Source: a virus | Reading direction: 5' to 3' (one strand) | Length of the DNA: 59,921 nucleotides | Virus record (IMG/VR): IMGVR_UViG_3300037071_000511 | Span: 1 to 59,921 of that record | Shown here: positions 7,125 to 16,555 of the stretch, in pieces | Layout of the letters: every line of letters begins with the position of its first letter | How positions within the stretch are numbered: position 1 is the stretch's first letter | Notes under the pieces: generated by a model | What the model saw: only the letters and a program-made list of their open reading frames with translations | The model's database searches: none | What the model was told of the DNA's origin: nothing | Made by a program: the position numbers and the translations under genes

Positions 7125-9541
7125 GCTGCGGTCTTCTTCTTGGAACCACCGGCCGAGACGTAACCGCCCGAGCCTTTCGGCACCTCGCCGCGCGCCCGGG
7201 CCGCCTCCGCATTGCGCTGCTCGATCGCCACCTCGCTCGCGAAAATGCGCTCTTTCGACTGGTGATCCATCTGCTTGCCAGCCAGCATCGCCTCCAGTTC
7301 CTGCAGGCTCATGTTGAGCTTGGCCGCCGTCTGGTTCATCTGGCTGTCGTAGTTCAGCTTGGCGATCTTCTCGCGCGAAGCGTTGGCCTGATTGGCCAGC
7401 GCCACCTGCATCTCCATCCTGCGAGCTTCGACTTCGGCCTTGGCCTGCTCTTGCGCTGCCGCTGCCTGTGCCGCCGCGTCGGCCTCGCTCTGCTGCGCCG
7501 CTGCCGCCAGCACTGCGTCGATCTCGTCGTCGGACAGCATCACCTCGTCGGCCGGGATCATGTAGCTCTGGAATATCTTGCGGAGCAGTTCGCGGTTGCG
7601 CAGCATCGGACCAAAGATCGGATGCCCGCCTAGCTGGATGGCGATCACCATCAGGTTCTGCGCCTGCATCTCACGCATGAGCAGGACGGAACTGCCGCGC
7701 GCGTCAACCTCGTAATCGCCCTTGATTTCGGGCTTCTCGTTGAACTGCATGTTCCAGTCGTAGGCCCGCCGGATGTCGGGCGTGGTGACGTCGTCATCGA
7801 AATTCTTGACGATCGCCCGGAACACCGTGTTGGCCGAGTTGTGCAGGAGCGCCATGCCGGTCGCCGTCTGCTGCATCTGGTTCGCGCCCACCTCGCCCAT
7901 CTGACCCTGAATGATCTGCGGCACCGCCGACATCGTGTCGATGAACTGGCTGCACAGCATGATGATGTTGGTCAGTTCCTCCTGCCGGGTTTCGACGTGG
8001 AATAGCTGGAACGGCGGGTTCTCCTTCTGGATGCCGTTCTTGGCAATCCAAATCTTGCGCGGCTTGAGCCGATAGTCGCCGTCTTCCGGCTCGATGTTCT
8101 GCGTGTCGATGATGATCTGCGGGCCGCTCGACACCCCGGCGTTGTCCATCATGGCCCGGAACGCGCCATTCATCGCCGACTGCGGATCGCGGATGATCGC
8201 GGGCATGCCGTAGCCAAAGATCGAGGCTTCGTCCTTGACCAGATTGAACACCGAATAGATGCACTCGCCGCTGTCGTAGGGGTACATCGCGAACTTGAGA
8301 ATCTCGCCCTGACAGAACCAGATGCAGGCATTGACCGAGGTCAGCGGGTCAACCTCTTCCACCTGCTTCAGCGCCTCGTCGGCGATCCCGGTGACGGTCG
8401 TGTCCCGGCTCATCAGCATCGACAGCGCGATGTCGCGCATGTCCTCTGGTTCGAGCGGGCCGTAGTACTCGAACACATGGTAGAGGTCGCCGGTCACCTG
8501 CTGGGTGGCGGCGCGGATGTTGCGCAGTTGCGCAAGGTAGGCTGGGGCCGAGGTCGACGGTGCCAGTTGCAGCAACCGGCGGATCGCATCCTTGTCGAAT
8601 CCATCGAGATGCTGAAGCTCGCGCAGCCGCTTGCGGTTCAGCAAATGGCGCTCGAAGGTGCCGCTCGATTCCTCGATGCAGGTAGAGTCCATGTCGGGGA
8701 AGAAGCCCCAGATGTCGACGTAGCGGTAGGCTGGCTGCGAGCCGGTCGAGACGTCGAGCTTGTGCTCGCCGGTCTGCTGGTCCTGCTTCCAGCCGCGCCG
8801 CACCTTGTCGCCGGTCACCGGGCCCTTGGTCACCCCGGTGCCGAGCTTGACCGTGCAATCGATCTGTTGGCGCTTGACGGTCTGGTAGCGGCATTCCGTC
8901 AACTGGTCATCGATCTCCTTCTCCATCAGGTCGGCGCGCTTGCGGCCTTCCTCCAACCGGGCGTTGAGCACCGAGGCCGCTTGCTTGGCTTCGTCGGCCT
9001 GCTGCTGCGCGGCAGCGGCCTGCTGCTGCATGCCAGCCACCTGTTCCGGCGGGACCGGCGCTTGCGGCGGTTGCCCGGCCTGCGGCGGTGCCGCGGCCTG
9101 ATCGGCCTGTGCCTGCGCCTGTGAAGCCTGCTCCTGCTTCTGCCGGAAATCGGCCGCTGCCTTTTCCGCGCTTTCAGCCAGCGTCGGAACCGGCGTGGGA
9201 CTGATGCCCCAGTTCTTGTCGTCGGTCGGAAACAGGAGGTCTTTCAGCCGCGCCGCCAGCGCATCGGATTTGGGTCGGGTCATGTTGATGAACAGGCCCG
9301 AGCGCTGCTCATCGAACAGCAACTTGGCGGTCACCTCGTCATAGCGGCCATGATACTGCTCAAGGTCTGCGATCCAGCGAGTTTCGAGCGAGGTGCGCTT
9401 GCCTATCCGGCTGGTCACCTCCGCTTCCATGCGGCCGACGATCTCTTTCAGCCGGTCTTTCGATGGCGGCTTTCGATCGGGCATGGATTGCGGCATTTGC
9501 TGCCCTTGCTGCGGCGGATTCATTACCATCAGGTCGGCCAT
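7121..9541 (-). CDS. Portal protein
   Basis: 806 residues. It forms the dodecameric ring at the packaging vertex, where the terminase docks and DNA passes. Visible parts: a helical start (about 25-60), a conserved-looking 'LFINMTRPKSDALAARLKDLLFP' region (about 82-105) found in large podoviral portals, a Gln/Ala/Pro-rich insert (about 130-190), a core with 'ADEALKQVEEVDPLTSV', and a C-terminal Gln/Ala/Glu-rich coiled coil (about 680-780), as expected for a barrel. It follows the terminase nuclease gene by one base. The large size agrees with N4-like and P22-like portals. Confidence 0.8.
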   Translation of the reverse strand: MADLMVMNPPQQGQQMPQSMPDRKPPSKDRLKEIVGRMEAEVTSRIGKRTSLETRWIADLEQYHGRYDEVTAKLLFDEQRSGLFINMTRPKSDALAARLKDLLFPTDDKNWGISPTPVPTLAESAEKAAADFRQKQEQASQAQAQADQAAAPPQAGQPPQAPVPPEQVAGMQQQAAAAQQQADEAKQAASVLNARLEEGRKRADLMEKEIDDQLTECRYQTVKRQQIDCTVKLGTGVTKGPVTGDKVRRGWKQDQQTGEHKLDVSTGSQPAYRYVDIWGFFPDMDSTCIEESSGTFERHLLNRKRLRELQHLDGFDKDAIRRLLQLAPSTSAPAYLAQLRNIRAATQQVTGDLYHVFEYYGPLEPEDMRDIALSMLMSRDTTVTGIADEALKQVEEVDPLTSVNACIWFCQGEILKFAMYPYDSGECIYSVFNLVKDEASIFGYGMPAIIRDPQSAMNGAFRAMMDNAGVSSGPQIIIDTQNIEPEDGDYRLKPRKIWIAKNGIQKENPPFQLFHVETRQEELTNIIMLCSQFIDTMSAVPQIIQGQMGEVGANQMQQTATGMALLHNSANTVFRAIVKNFDDDVTTPDIRRAYDWNMQFNEKPEIKGDYEVDARGSSVLLMREMQAQNLMVIAIQLGGHPIFGPMLRNRELLRKIFQSYMIPADEVMLSDDEIDAVLAAAAQQSEADAAAQAAAAQEQAKAEVEARRMEMQVALANQANASREKIAKLNYDSQMNQTAAKLNMSLQELEAMLAGKQMDHQSKERIFASEVAIEQRNAEAARARGEVPKGSGGYVSAGGSKKKTAA

Positions 9542-9542
9542 C

Positions 9543-10295
9543 TCAGTACCCTGCTCTCTTGTCTGCGAGGCCTATGCCTGCCCCGCCTTGCCTGCCCTTG
9601 GGTGACGGCAACCCAGCCACCCGTTCCCATGTGCGCCAGAGGTAGCGCATGCAATCCATCAGGTGATCGGCCTGCCCATCCACGATCTTTCCGCGCTCGT
9701 CGCGCTGGTACACCCGGTACTCAGCCTTGAAGCTCTGCAGCGTCGAGAAAATCTTCAACTGCCCGAGCGCCAGCGCCTGCCAGCACGCGATCAACCCGGC
9801 CTCCAGTTCGTTGTTGGCGTCGATCAGGATCAGGCCGAGCGATTGATATTCGGCCTTCAACTGCTTGCCATCCTTCTGGCTCGACCCTTTGGCGGCCGGA
9901 TCGATCGCGCCCCTGATCCACTCACCCCGGGTCTTGATGGCGGTGGCGTGGACGACCGGCAGTTGCTGGCCTTTGTAGTGCTCGCTGTAGAGGTAGATCG
10001 TGCCGTCGACCGGGTTCTGCGCGCCCCACAGCGCGGCCGTCCGGTTCCAGCCGACATCGAGCGCGTAGCCCTTCTTCCAGCCAAACGGGATGGCGAACGG
10101 CTTGACCTCGATGTCGCTGATGGGGATCGGGTAGATCACCCCCGAACCCATCGTCGGCTCGCCCTTCGAGCGCGCGTCCCGCAGGTATTCCGGCGTCGAG
10201 TCGAGCAGTTCCTGCTTGGTCTTCTCGTCCAGATGCGGGACGCTGTCCCACCCGGCCTGCACGACGTACCGGGATGGAGAAACCTCGCCCATCAT
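9543..10295 (-). CDS. terL: Terminase large subunit, nuclease half (split gene)
   Basis: 251 residues if started at the ATG at 10295, which overlaps the stop of the membrane protein gene (TGATG). It is the RNase H-like nuclease domain of a large terminase: 'YALDVGWNRTAALWG' with Asp near residue 79, 'GAIDPAAKG' near 133, and 'DHLMDCMRYL' near 210. The upstream 'VVQAGWDSVPHL...STPEYLRDARSKG' part is the normal link region of such terminases. No Walker motifs are present. The ATPase half is a separate gene at 21469-22302. The open frame extends to 10370, but that part overlaps the membrane gene and has no ribosome site. Confidence 0.8.
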   Translation of the reverse strand: MMGEVSPSRYVVQAGWDSVPHLDEKTKQELLDSTPEYLRDARSKGEPTMGSGVIYPIPISDIEVKPFAIPFGWKKGYALDVGWNRTAALWGAQNPVDGTIYLYSEHYKGQQLPVVHATAIKTRGEWIRGAIDPAAKGSSQKDGKQLKAEYQSLGLILIDANNELEAGLIACWQALALGQLKIFSTLQSFKAEYRVYQRDERGKIVDGQADHLMDCMRYLWRTWERVAGLPSPKGRQGGAGIGLADKRAGY

Positions 10296-10507
10296 CAGGT
10301 TATCCGCGGCAGGTGCAGGCCGCCTCCGCTTCCCACCAAATCCAGCAAGAGCAGGATCACGATGATACATAGTACAACTATGGCCGCCACCTTCAGTATC
10401 TTCTGCGGCGGCTCTGGGATGAAGCTGTCCACTACGTACACGAATAAGTAGTACAAGATTCCGATAATCAGCAGGTAGATTATGAGCGTTATGATTGCGC
10501 CTATCAT
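10295..10507 (-). CDS. Two-TM small membrane protein
   Basis: 70 residues with two strong hydrophobic helices (about 2-25 and 38-58) linked by VVDSFIPEPPQK, ending in a Gly-rich tail. The plan resembles the small Thivi_2564-type membrane proteins often seen in phages and proteobacteria; a holin role is possible. AAGGAG is 7 nt upstream. It is clearly more AT-rich than its neighbours. Its position between fibre genes and the terminase nuclease is odd. Three TAGTACA-type boxes fall at 10368, 10447 and 10505, the last over the start codon. Confidence 0.65.
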   Translation of the reverse strand: MIGAIITLIIYLLIIGILYYLFVYVVDSFIPEPPQKILKVAAIVVLCIIVILLLLDLVGSGGGLHLPRIT

Positions 10508-10523
10508 AGTACAGTCTCCTTCG

Positions 10524-11270
10524 CTAGTTGCCCATCCAGTTCGACATGGTCTTCATCATGCCCTCGCGCTGGTAGGGAAGACTGACGTGCGGGACATACG
10601 GATTGCTGCCAATGTCACAGACCATTTGAAGGCCTACGACCATAACAGACACATGGGTCTTGACCGAAATCCCGCCGGGCAGGGCGGTCGCAATGGTCAT
10701 CCCGGGCATGGCCGTAATGGTGGCGCTCACGCCTGCCCCAGACGTTGCCGTGCCAGCCGTGATCGTCATACCCGGGACGGCCGCGATCGTCGTGTTGGCC
10801 TTGCCGACGACCGTAACGGTGCCCGCCGTGATCGTCGCCAGATTGGTCGCGGCGAAGGCACCGCTCACGGTCAGGACATTGACGGTGCCTGCGGTCATCG
10901 TCAGCAGGTTGGTGGTCGCCGAGACAACCGCCTTGCCCTGCACCGTGACATTGCCGACTGAGATCAGGGCGAACGAGGTCGCGGCCGACACCGCAACGCC
11001 GGTCCCGGTGGTGACCGTTTCGTCGCCGATCGAGATCGTCAGGAGATTGGTCGTGGCGTTGACGGTGGCCGTGCCGGAAACCGTGACATTGCCAACCGTG
11101 GTTGTCAGCAGGTTGGTGGTGGCGTTGACCGTGACGCGCTGGGGAATGATGACCGTGCCAGCCGTCATCGTCAGCAGGTTGCCGGTAGCGTTGACGGTGA
11201 CGCTGGTGACATCCCACAGGCTGGGGTCGGTCGCCCACGTACCTACCGCACTGTCCCAGTCGTCAGCCAT
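10524..11270 (-). CDS. Repeat-containing tail appendage protein
   Basis: 248 residues. After a short start (MADDWDSAVGTWATDPSLWD) the protein consists of about seven copies of a roughly 21-residue unit of the form V-x-ATTNLLT-x3-G-x2-TV-x-GKA. A different C-terminus follows (HVSVMVVGLQMVCDIG). Such short Ala/Thr/Asn repeats suggest a beta-solenoid or fibre shaft. The same unit occurs in the adjacent upstream 924-residue protein, from which this gene may be a partial duplication. Translation is probably coupled: the start is 3 nt after the preceding stop. Confidence 0.6.
   Translation of the reverse strand: MADDWDSAVGTWATDPSLWDVTSVTVNATGNLLTMTAGTVIIPQRVTVNATTNLLTTTVGNVTVSGTATVNATTNLLTISIGDETVTTGTGVAVSAATSFALISVGNVTVQGKAVVSATTNLLTMTAGTVNVLTVSGAFAATNLATITAGTVTVVGKANTTIAAVPGMTITAGTATSGAGVSATITAMPGMTIATALPGGISVKTHVSVMVVGLQMVCDIGSNPYVPHVSLPYQREGMMKTMSNWMGN
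10778..11204 (-). repeat. 63-bp coding repeats, array A
   Basis: Tandem, degenerate 63-bp units encoding the 21-residue V-x-ATTNLLT unit inside the 248-residue tail gene. Units differ by point changes and by a shorter central variant. Related units lie in arrays B (11415-11810) and C (12557-12765) of the neighbouring gene. Confidence 0.7.
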
Positions 11271-11273
11271 AGG

Positions 11274-14048
11274 TCACGTCCATGCGCTGCCGCTCCAAGT
11301 CTTCGCCGGTTTAGTCACCCATGCGCTGCCGCTCCATACCTTGGTGGGTCGCTGGACCCATGCGCTGCCGTCCCACACGCCTACCGTGCCTGCTGCTGCC
11401 ACCACCCCAGTATCCACCGTGACCGTGCCAACGGTAGATGTGGCCAGATTGGTGGCGGCGTTGACGTTGGCCTTGCCGACAACCGACCCGTTGCCGATCG
11501 AGGTCGTGGCCAGATTGGTGGCGGCGTTGACGTTGGCCTTGCCGACGATCGTCGGCGTGCTCGTCGCCATCGTCGCCAGATTGGTGGTCGCCGAAACGTT
11601 GGCCTTGCCGACAACCGTCTCGTCGCCGCCGGTAATGGTGGCAAGGTTGGTGGTGGCCGAGACTACGGCTTTGCCGACAACCGTCTCATCGCCAATCGAG
11701 GTGGACAACAGGTTGGTGGCAGCGTCGACAACCGCCTTGCCGACAACCGTTTCGTCGCCCACCGAGACGGTGAGGAGATTGGTGGTGGCGTTGGCCGTGG
11801 CGTTGACCGCACCCGTCGTCGGAGCCGCCGACTTATAGGGATGGCCTGATGGCAGTGCGGTGACGTGGGTGGTGACGCCGAGAATCCCGTCCCACTTCCA
11901 CGCGAGATAGCCCGAAACCTTGTCTTGGATGTCCTGCGACATGCCCGCCGTCATGAAGACGAACTCGCGAGCCGTGCCGAAGCCTTGGCCGCCCGCCGTT
12001 CCGTAGTTCATCAGGGCAGGATTGGCGTCGGGAGTGAAGGTTTCCCCTACTTCGTCAAGGGGAGCATTCCCATCCCGGCCGATCTTGATGCCCGTAGCAT
12101 TGGGGCCTGAGAAGTAAATCTGACCATCAGCAGACGGCCACGTCAGCGTGCCAGCCTGAAAGAATCCACCACCGCCACTGTAGGTGCCTAGATTGTTGGT
12201 GCCAGTTTCGAGCAGAACGTGGTGATAGCTGCCAGCCTGATTGGCGAGGAGGGTGCGATAGCTGCCAGCGGCGTTGGGCTTGCCTGCAAATGCCAAGTCG
12301 AAATACGCAGACGGGAGCGTTGGCATTTGGATGTATAGGTTACTGCCACTCGTCGCATTGGCGATGTAAACGCCATCGGAATTGACCGACAATGTGGTGG
12401 TGCCTGCTGGCGTCCCGTGCCGGGCGTTGCCGCTCTTGTCACGCCACTGGGTGAGGAACCCTCCCGACTGGGAAATCGTGGAAGCGTCCGCGAAATCGTA
12501 CCAGACAATGAGATCGCTTCCGATATCAGCCGGTGTCCACAGCGCACCGCCGCCCGTGGTGACCGTCTCATTGCCGAGAGAGAGGGTCAGCAGGTTGGTT
12601 AGCGCATTGACATTGGCCTTGCCGACAACGGTTGTGCCGGTGCCGACTGTCGTGGTCAGTAGATTGGTGGTGGCGTTGACCGTGACGTTGACGCCACCGG
12701 TCGTGACGGTGACAGTGCCAACCGCAGTCGTGGCCAGATTGGTCGTGGCGTTGACGGTAACGCCGCCACTGGCACTCTCGCCCATCCACGACTTGAAGCC
12801 GGATGGAACGGTCTGTGTGAAATTAGCTAGTCTGGTGCGGACGGTGGCAGCGACACCACTCGTCAGAGCCGATATAAAAACCAGATGATAAACGCCATCA
12901 ACTAACGATGATGTGTCTAATCCTCCTGTGTCTGTTGCCGGATCAGCAGTTCCACTGTTATTCCAGAGGCCATTGTTCTTACGGAACCAGATCAGGTCCG
13001 CCCCAGCATTCCATGCCATGCAGGCAATGTCTGCTGTTGCAAAAGTCCCTAACGCTGCGAGTGAAGTCCCACCCTTAAGCGTAACAGCCCCGTTACCTGC
13101 CGCAGTAAATACGTCCGTAGTCGTGGTAACAGAAGAGCTAGCAAGTGATATTCCCCACTTATTCCCGGTATTATGTACGGTGTTCACAAATTCGGCGTAG
13201 TATTTACCCGCTGCGGGTGATGTGCGCCCCTGTGTAGTTCGTATCCCACCAGACGACGACGATGTGCTGGTTGCTCTCGTATCGCTGACGGATACTGTGA
13301 TATTGGATGACTTGTCACCTGCACTCCATGCATCGGTGGTAAGTAATACATCCCTGAACCCGCCAAGGTTCACGCCCTGAGCGGAAGAGATTGAGGCTGT
13401 CGTGCTGATGGTGCCGGTCGCACCCGCAGTTGTCTTAACTGCATCAAAGATGGCGAGCGAGGTCTGTGCGCCATTCAGCGTGAGGCTATCGGCCCGCTCT
13501 ATCCACGTTGTCGTAGAGGGCGCTGTCGTAGTGTCAGTTGCGCCGCTGGCAGTCGAAGGAGCATTGGCAGATTTGAATGCAGAGAAGGTTGATTCTTGCC
13601 CTCCACATGCCATCCCAACCAGCAAATCATCGTTACTTAATGTCGTACCGCCAGTCATGGTGACTGCGGTGATGGCAGGCCCCGTAGTCGTCCAATTGAG
13701 AAGATAACCGAACAGAGTGTTCGTACCGCGATAAGCAACAATTCGTCCCAGAGCGACACTGATGCCAGCCGGATGTGTAAAGGTCAGGGCAGGAGCCGAT
13801 GACCCACGAACGATAAAGGCCATACAGCTAGAAGGAGCGCCGCTGTTCGACGTTAGGGTGTTGCCGCTGTTCTGGTTAGCAATTTGCGTCCAACCGCTAG
13901 GCAGCGTTATTGCGGTACCCGAGCTAGTCCGCGATGAAATGCACGCGACCAGCAGATCGCCAGCCGCGACACCAGCCGGTTCCGTCAGCGTATGGGTGGT
14001 GGTCGCAGTCTCAACGACTGATGAGACGCCGACGAATGACCATGCCAT
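11274..14048 (-). CDS. Modular tail fibre protein with lectin-like domains and repeats
   Basis: 924 residues; GAGGTGA precedes the ATG. Order of parts: an N-terminal beta domain (about 1-235) with the 'PAGVAAGDLLVACISSR' style seen in phage fibres; a SPRY/concanavalin-like segment (about 240-430, GKYYAEFVNT, KWGISLASS, WFRKNNGLWNN); repeat block C; a LamG-like lectin segment (about 510-740, 'LIVWYDFADASTISQSGG', WRDKSGNARHG); repeat block B of the 21-residue unit; and a C-terminal triple 'WxGSAWV-P-K' motif. It probably binds surface glycans. About 12.8-13.9 kb has different codon use (more AT), a sign of mosaic origin. Confidence 0.65.
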   Translation of the reverse strand: MAWSFVGVSSVVETATTTHTLTEPAGVAAGDLLVACISSRTSSGTAITLPSGWTQIANQNSGNTLTSNSGAPSSCMAFIVRGSSAPALTFTHPAGISVALGRIVAYRGTNTLFGYLLNWTTTGPAITAVTMTGGTTLSNDDLLVGMACGGQESTFSAFKSANAPSTASGATDTTTAPSTTTWIERADSLTLNGAQTSLAIFDAVKTTAGATGTISTTASISSAQGVNLGGFRDVLLTTDAWSAGDKSSNITVSVSDTRATSTSSSSGGIRTTQGRTSPAAGKYYAEFVNTVHNTGNKWGISLASSSVTTTTDVFTAAGNGAVTLKGGTSLAALGTFATADIACMAWNAGADLIWFRKNNGLWNNSGTADPATDTGGLDTSSLVDGVYHLVFISALTSGVAATVRTRLANFTQTVPSGFKSWMGESASGGVTVNATTNLATTAVGTVTVTTGGVNVTVNATTNLLTTTVGTGTTVVGKANVNALTNLLTLSLGNETVTTGGGALWTPADIGSDLIVWYDFADASTISQSGGFLTQWRDKSGNARHGTPAGTTTLSVNSDGVYIANATSGSNLYIQMPTLPSAYFDLAFAGKPNAAGSYRTLLANQAGSYHHVLLETGTNNLGTYSGGGGFFQAGTLTWPSADGQIYFSGPNATGIKIGRDGNAPLDEVGETFTPDANPALMNYGTAGGQGFGTAREFVFMTAGMSQDIQDKVSGYLAWKWDGILGVTTHVTALPSGHPYKSAAPTTGAVNATANATTNLLTVSVGDETVVGKAVVDAATNLLSTSIGDETVVGKAVVSATTNLATITGGDETVVGKANVSATTNLATMATSTPTIVGKANVNAATNLATTSIGNGSVVGKANVNAATNLATSTVGTVTVDTGVVAAAGTVGVWDGSAWVQRPTKVWSGSAWVTKPAKTWSGSAWT
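11415..11810 (-). repeat. 63-bp coding repeats, array B
   Basis: About six tandem 63-bp units near the 3' end of the 924-residue fibre gene, encoding V-x-ATNL-x-T...VVGKA. Neighbouring units share long identical stretches (for example the segment encoding DETVVGKAVV), so array length could change by recombination. Confidence 0.7.
12557..12765 (-). repeat. 63-bp coding repeats, array C
   Basis: Three to four units of the same 21-residue repeat, lying between the SPRY-like and LamG-like segments of the 924-residue fibre protein. It acts as a linker between the two lectin-like modules. Confidence 0.65.
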
Positions 14049-14056
14049 CGGTCACC

Positions 14057-16555
14057 TCACGTCGTGTCGATCCAGATATCGCCCACTGAGGGAGAGGATG
14101 GCTCAGTCGATGAGACGGTGATCGTCGGCACCGGTTCCCAAACGGTGTTCCTGCGCGCGTAGAACACGTCGTCATCCGGTGCTTCGGCTATGCCACGAAA
14201 CTCAATGACGACGGCGGAACCATAAGCAGTGAGTGGGGCCAGACCTGTCGATACGGGACTGATAGCCCAGTCGTCATACGTGCCGTGATTGGTATGGTTC
14301 GACTCGATGTCGAGCATGTACCATTTCGACAGATCGTCAGTGTTGCGAATGACAATCCGCGAACCCTTTTTTAGGCTCGCCCGCGTGTAGTATCTGACGG
14401 TGGTGCCATTCTTGTCCTTGTGATGGATGAACATCGTGGTGGCGCTGCCGATGCTGGCGTCATCGAACGTGATCTCGCCATCGACTGTCGGTGCAGCGCC
14501 GCTGTCATTGTAGGTGAAATCGGTCGGCATTCCGCCGCCGCCGACTACCTGCCACGACCCGTCACCGAGACGCCCATAAGCCTCACCATCATCAGGGGGC
14601 AGACCGAATGTCGGCCAGACGGCTGGTGCTCCGTACTCGATTATAGGCGAGATGAGTGGCACTCCGCTGTCTGCCATGACGGTCAGCGGACACTCATCTT
14701 CCACCGTTCCCGAATATCCCTCGGACGTTTCTATTATTGATCCAGATGGGTTGGTCGTCGGGATCGCTAGGCCAAGTACGTTGTCAGAATCCTCGATCCA
14801 TATGGAAACGATCCACACCATATATTGACCGTAGGCAACCATATTCGTGCCAGGAAAGTACGCTTCGAACCAACCAGTACCATTTACTGAATAATCGATC
14901 TGATCAATGATGATGGCTGGGGTGGTCTTGTTGAAGAGATATATCTTTGCGTTACCGTCCGGTGTTCCGTTCGACTGGATGTAGAACCGTGCGCCGACGA
15001 TCTTACACACATCGCCGTAGTAAACGCTCTGCGCATACATCGTGGCGGGACTGCCGCTGTCAGTAGCCGATTCCTCAAGGTATTCAGTCGTGAGAACGCT
15101 GTATGGCTTGGGGCCGTAGAGTATCTGGTTGGCGGTATCGACGTAATAATCGCCCATCTGACCAGTGCCCGAGTCAGGGGGGTATTCACCATTCAAGATC
15201 GCCGGAACCTTATCCCAAGACTCATTTCTTCGGGAATATAAATACTCATCGTTTGGCGCTTCCTCGACGCCTGCTACACCAGTCCCTATCTCTGTCCAAC
15301 CGCTGTACTGCCGTCCGTAGATCAGACCATCTTGTGGCGCATCAGGCAGACCACCAAGAGCATTGATTTGTACAAGCACAGGTTCCGCGATCAGGTTGTC
15401 ACCACCCATTGCATAGTACTCAATGGACCAACTGCCGTATGTGGTGTGACTTGTCATGTCACTGGTGAGTAGGAACGAGAACCATCTATGAGGTGTGTCT
15501 TTGTTCTGGACAAACACCTGCCGACCAGTACGCAATGACGCTGACAACACTCTCCAGATGTCGTTCCCAGTGACATCGGTGAAATGGATCATGATCTCAG
15601 TGGCAAGTTCCTGATTGATGCCCACCTCATTGAGTGTGACTTCTCCTGCTGATGGCTCAGCACCACTGTCTACAAATGTGTAATTCGAGTGTGCGGTTGT
15701 GACTTCCCATCCCGCATCTCTGCGGATGTATGCAAACCCATCACTTGGTGCATCACTGACACCACCAGTCGGTAGCGTCTGCCACGTCTTGTCACCACGC
15801 CAGTACTGCGATGTCGTGCCGGGAGAGACAAAATCCTCCTTGCCCTCCGTCGAACTCTCAACAAACGCAACCGTGGCGATGTCATGTGCCGTGCCGGGCC
15901 ATGTCGGTGTCGGTGCCTGCGGAGAGCCGGTGAACGACGGCGAATCGAGCGGTGCGTATGTCGTCTCGATCGTGTCGATCTGCGACTGCAGGAACGTGTC
16001 CGTGCCCTGCAGCGCAACGATGTTCGTGGTGTGCGTCCCGGTTGTGGAGGTCAGCAGAGCGAGATCGGTCGTCAGGTTGACAATTGTGGACTGGCCCTGC
16101 GTGCCCGTATGGGCGGCGCGATTGAGATAGTAGCTGCCTGTCTGTGCATCCAGCAGATCGGCGTCGAGGTTGCTGCCCGCACCATCGACAGTCAACAATT
16201 TCGTCAGTATCTGCGCGGCCGTGTCAGACCCGCCGAACGGGCCATAGTCCACGCCGTTTACGTGGCCGTAGAAGCCATCGGTCTTCGCCCAGATGTCGCC
16301 GTCGTTGGGGGAGGTCGGCTTTGCACCGGGCGGAACGTTGAGCCCGGCAACGCCCGTGGTCGAGGCCGTCGTGACCAGCTTGCCCACCACCGTCGTCGGC
16401 TTGTTGAGGGTGAGCGTGGTCGAGGTGTCGGCGAACGCCGTCTTCAAGGCGGTCTTGACCGTGCGGATATGGTCGTCGCCCTCGCTGCGAGGATCAGTGC
16501 CGGTCGGCCATGCCTCGTTCAGCCCTGAAATCAGGGAGGTGGATTCCAGACCCAT
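14057..16555 (-). CDS. Tail fibre protein with EAPxDG-type repeats
   Basis: 832 residues. The N-terminus (LNEAWPTGTDPRSEGDDHIR) is a widespread tail-attachment domain of phage fibres. A helical shaft segment (about 130-190) follows. At least five copies of a motif like E-A-P-x-D-G-x2-Y-x-R-x4-W-x-V are spread over the protein, alternating with at least two copies of a beta domain (from 'FVDSGAEPSAGEVTLN' and 'TYNDSGAAPTVDGEITFD'). That domain also appears in the early-region protein at 39507-40256. The start overlaps the preceding stop. Likely an adhesin. Confidence 0.7.
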   Translation of the reverse strand: MGLESTSLISGLNEAWPTGTDPRSEGDDHIRTVKTALKTAFADTSTTLTLNKPTTVVGKLVTTASTTGVAGLNVPPGAKPTSPNDGDIWAKTDGFYGHVNGVDYGPFGGSDTAAQILTKLLTVDGAGSNLDADLLDAQTGSYYLNRAAHTGTQGQSTIVNLTTDLALLTSTTGTHTTNIVALQGTDTFLQSQIDTIETTYAPLDSPSFTGSPQAPTPTWPGTAHDIATVAFVESSTEGKEDFVSPGTTSQYWRGDKTWQTLPTGGVSDAPSDGFAYIRRDAGWEVTTAHSNYTFVDSGAEPSAGEVTLNEVGINQELATEIMIHFTDVTGNDIWRVLSASLRTGRQVFVQNKDTPHRWFSFLLTSDMTSHTTYGSWSIEYYAMGGDNLIAEPVLVQINALGGLPDAPQDGLIYGRQYSGWTEIGTGVAGVEEAPNDEYLYSRRNESWDKVPAILNGEYPPDSGTGQMGDYYVDTANQILYGPKPYSVLTTEYLEESATDSGSPATMYAQSVYYGDVCKIVGARFYIQSNGTPDGNAKIYLFNKTTPAIIIDQIDYSVNGTGWFEAYFPGTNMVAYGQYMVWIVSIWIEDSDNVLGLAIPTTNPSGSIIETSEGYSGTVEDECPLTVMADSGVPLISPIIEYGAPAVWPTFGLPPDDGEAYGRLGDGSWQVVGGGGMPTDFTYNDSGAAPTVDGEITFDDASIGSATTMFIHHKDKNGTTVRYYTRASLKKGSRIVIRNTDDLSKWYMLDIESNHTNHGTYDDWAISPVSTGLAPLTAYGSAVVIEFRGIAEAPDDDVFYARRNTVWEPVPTITVSSTEPSSPSVGDIWIDTT

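Noticed and set aside
10660-11838. A 392-codon plus-strand frame with Val/Thr/Ala repeats
   Set aside because: It is the reverse of the 63-bp coding repeats of two tail genes. Repetition keeps the opposite frame open. No promoter or ribosome site.
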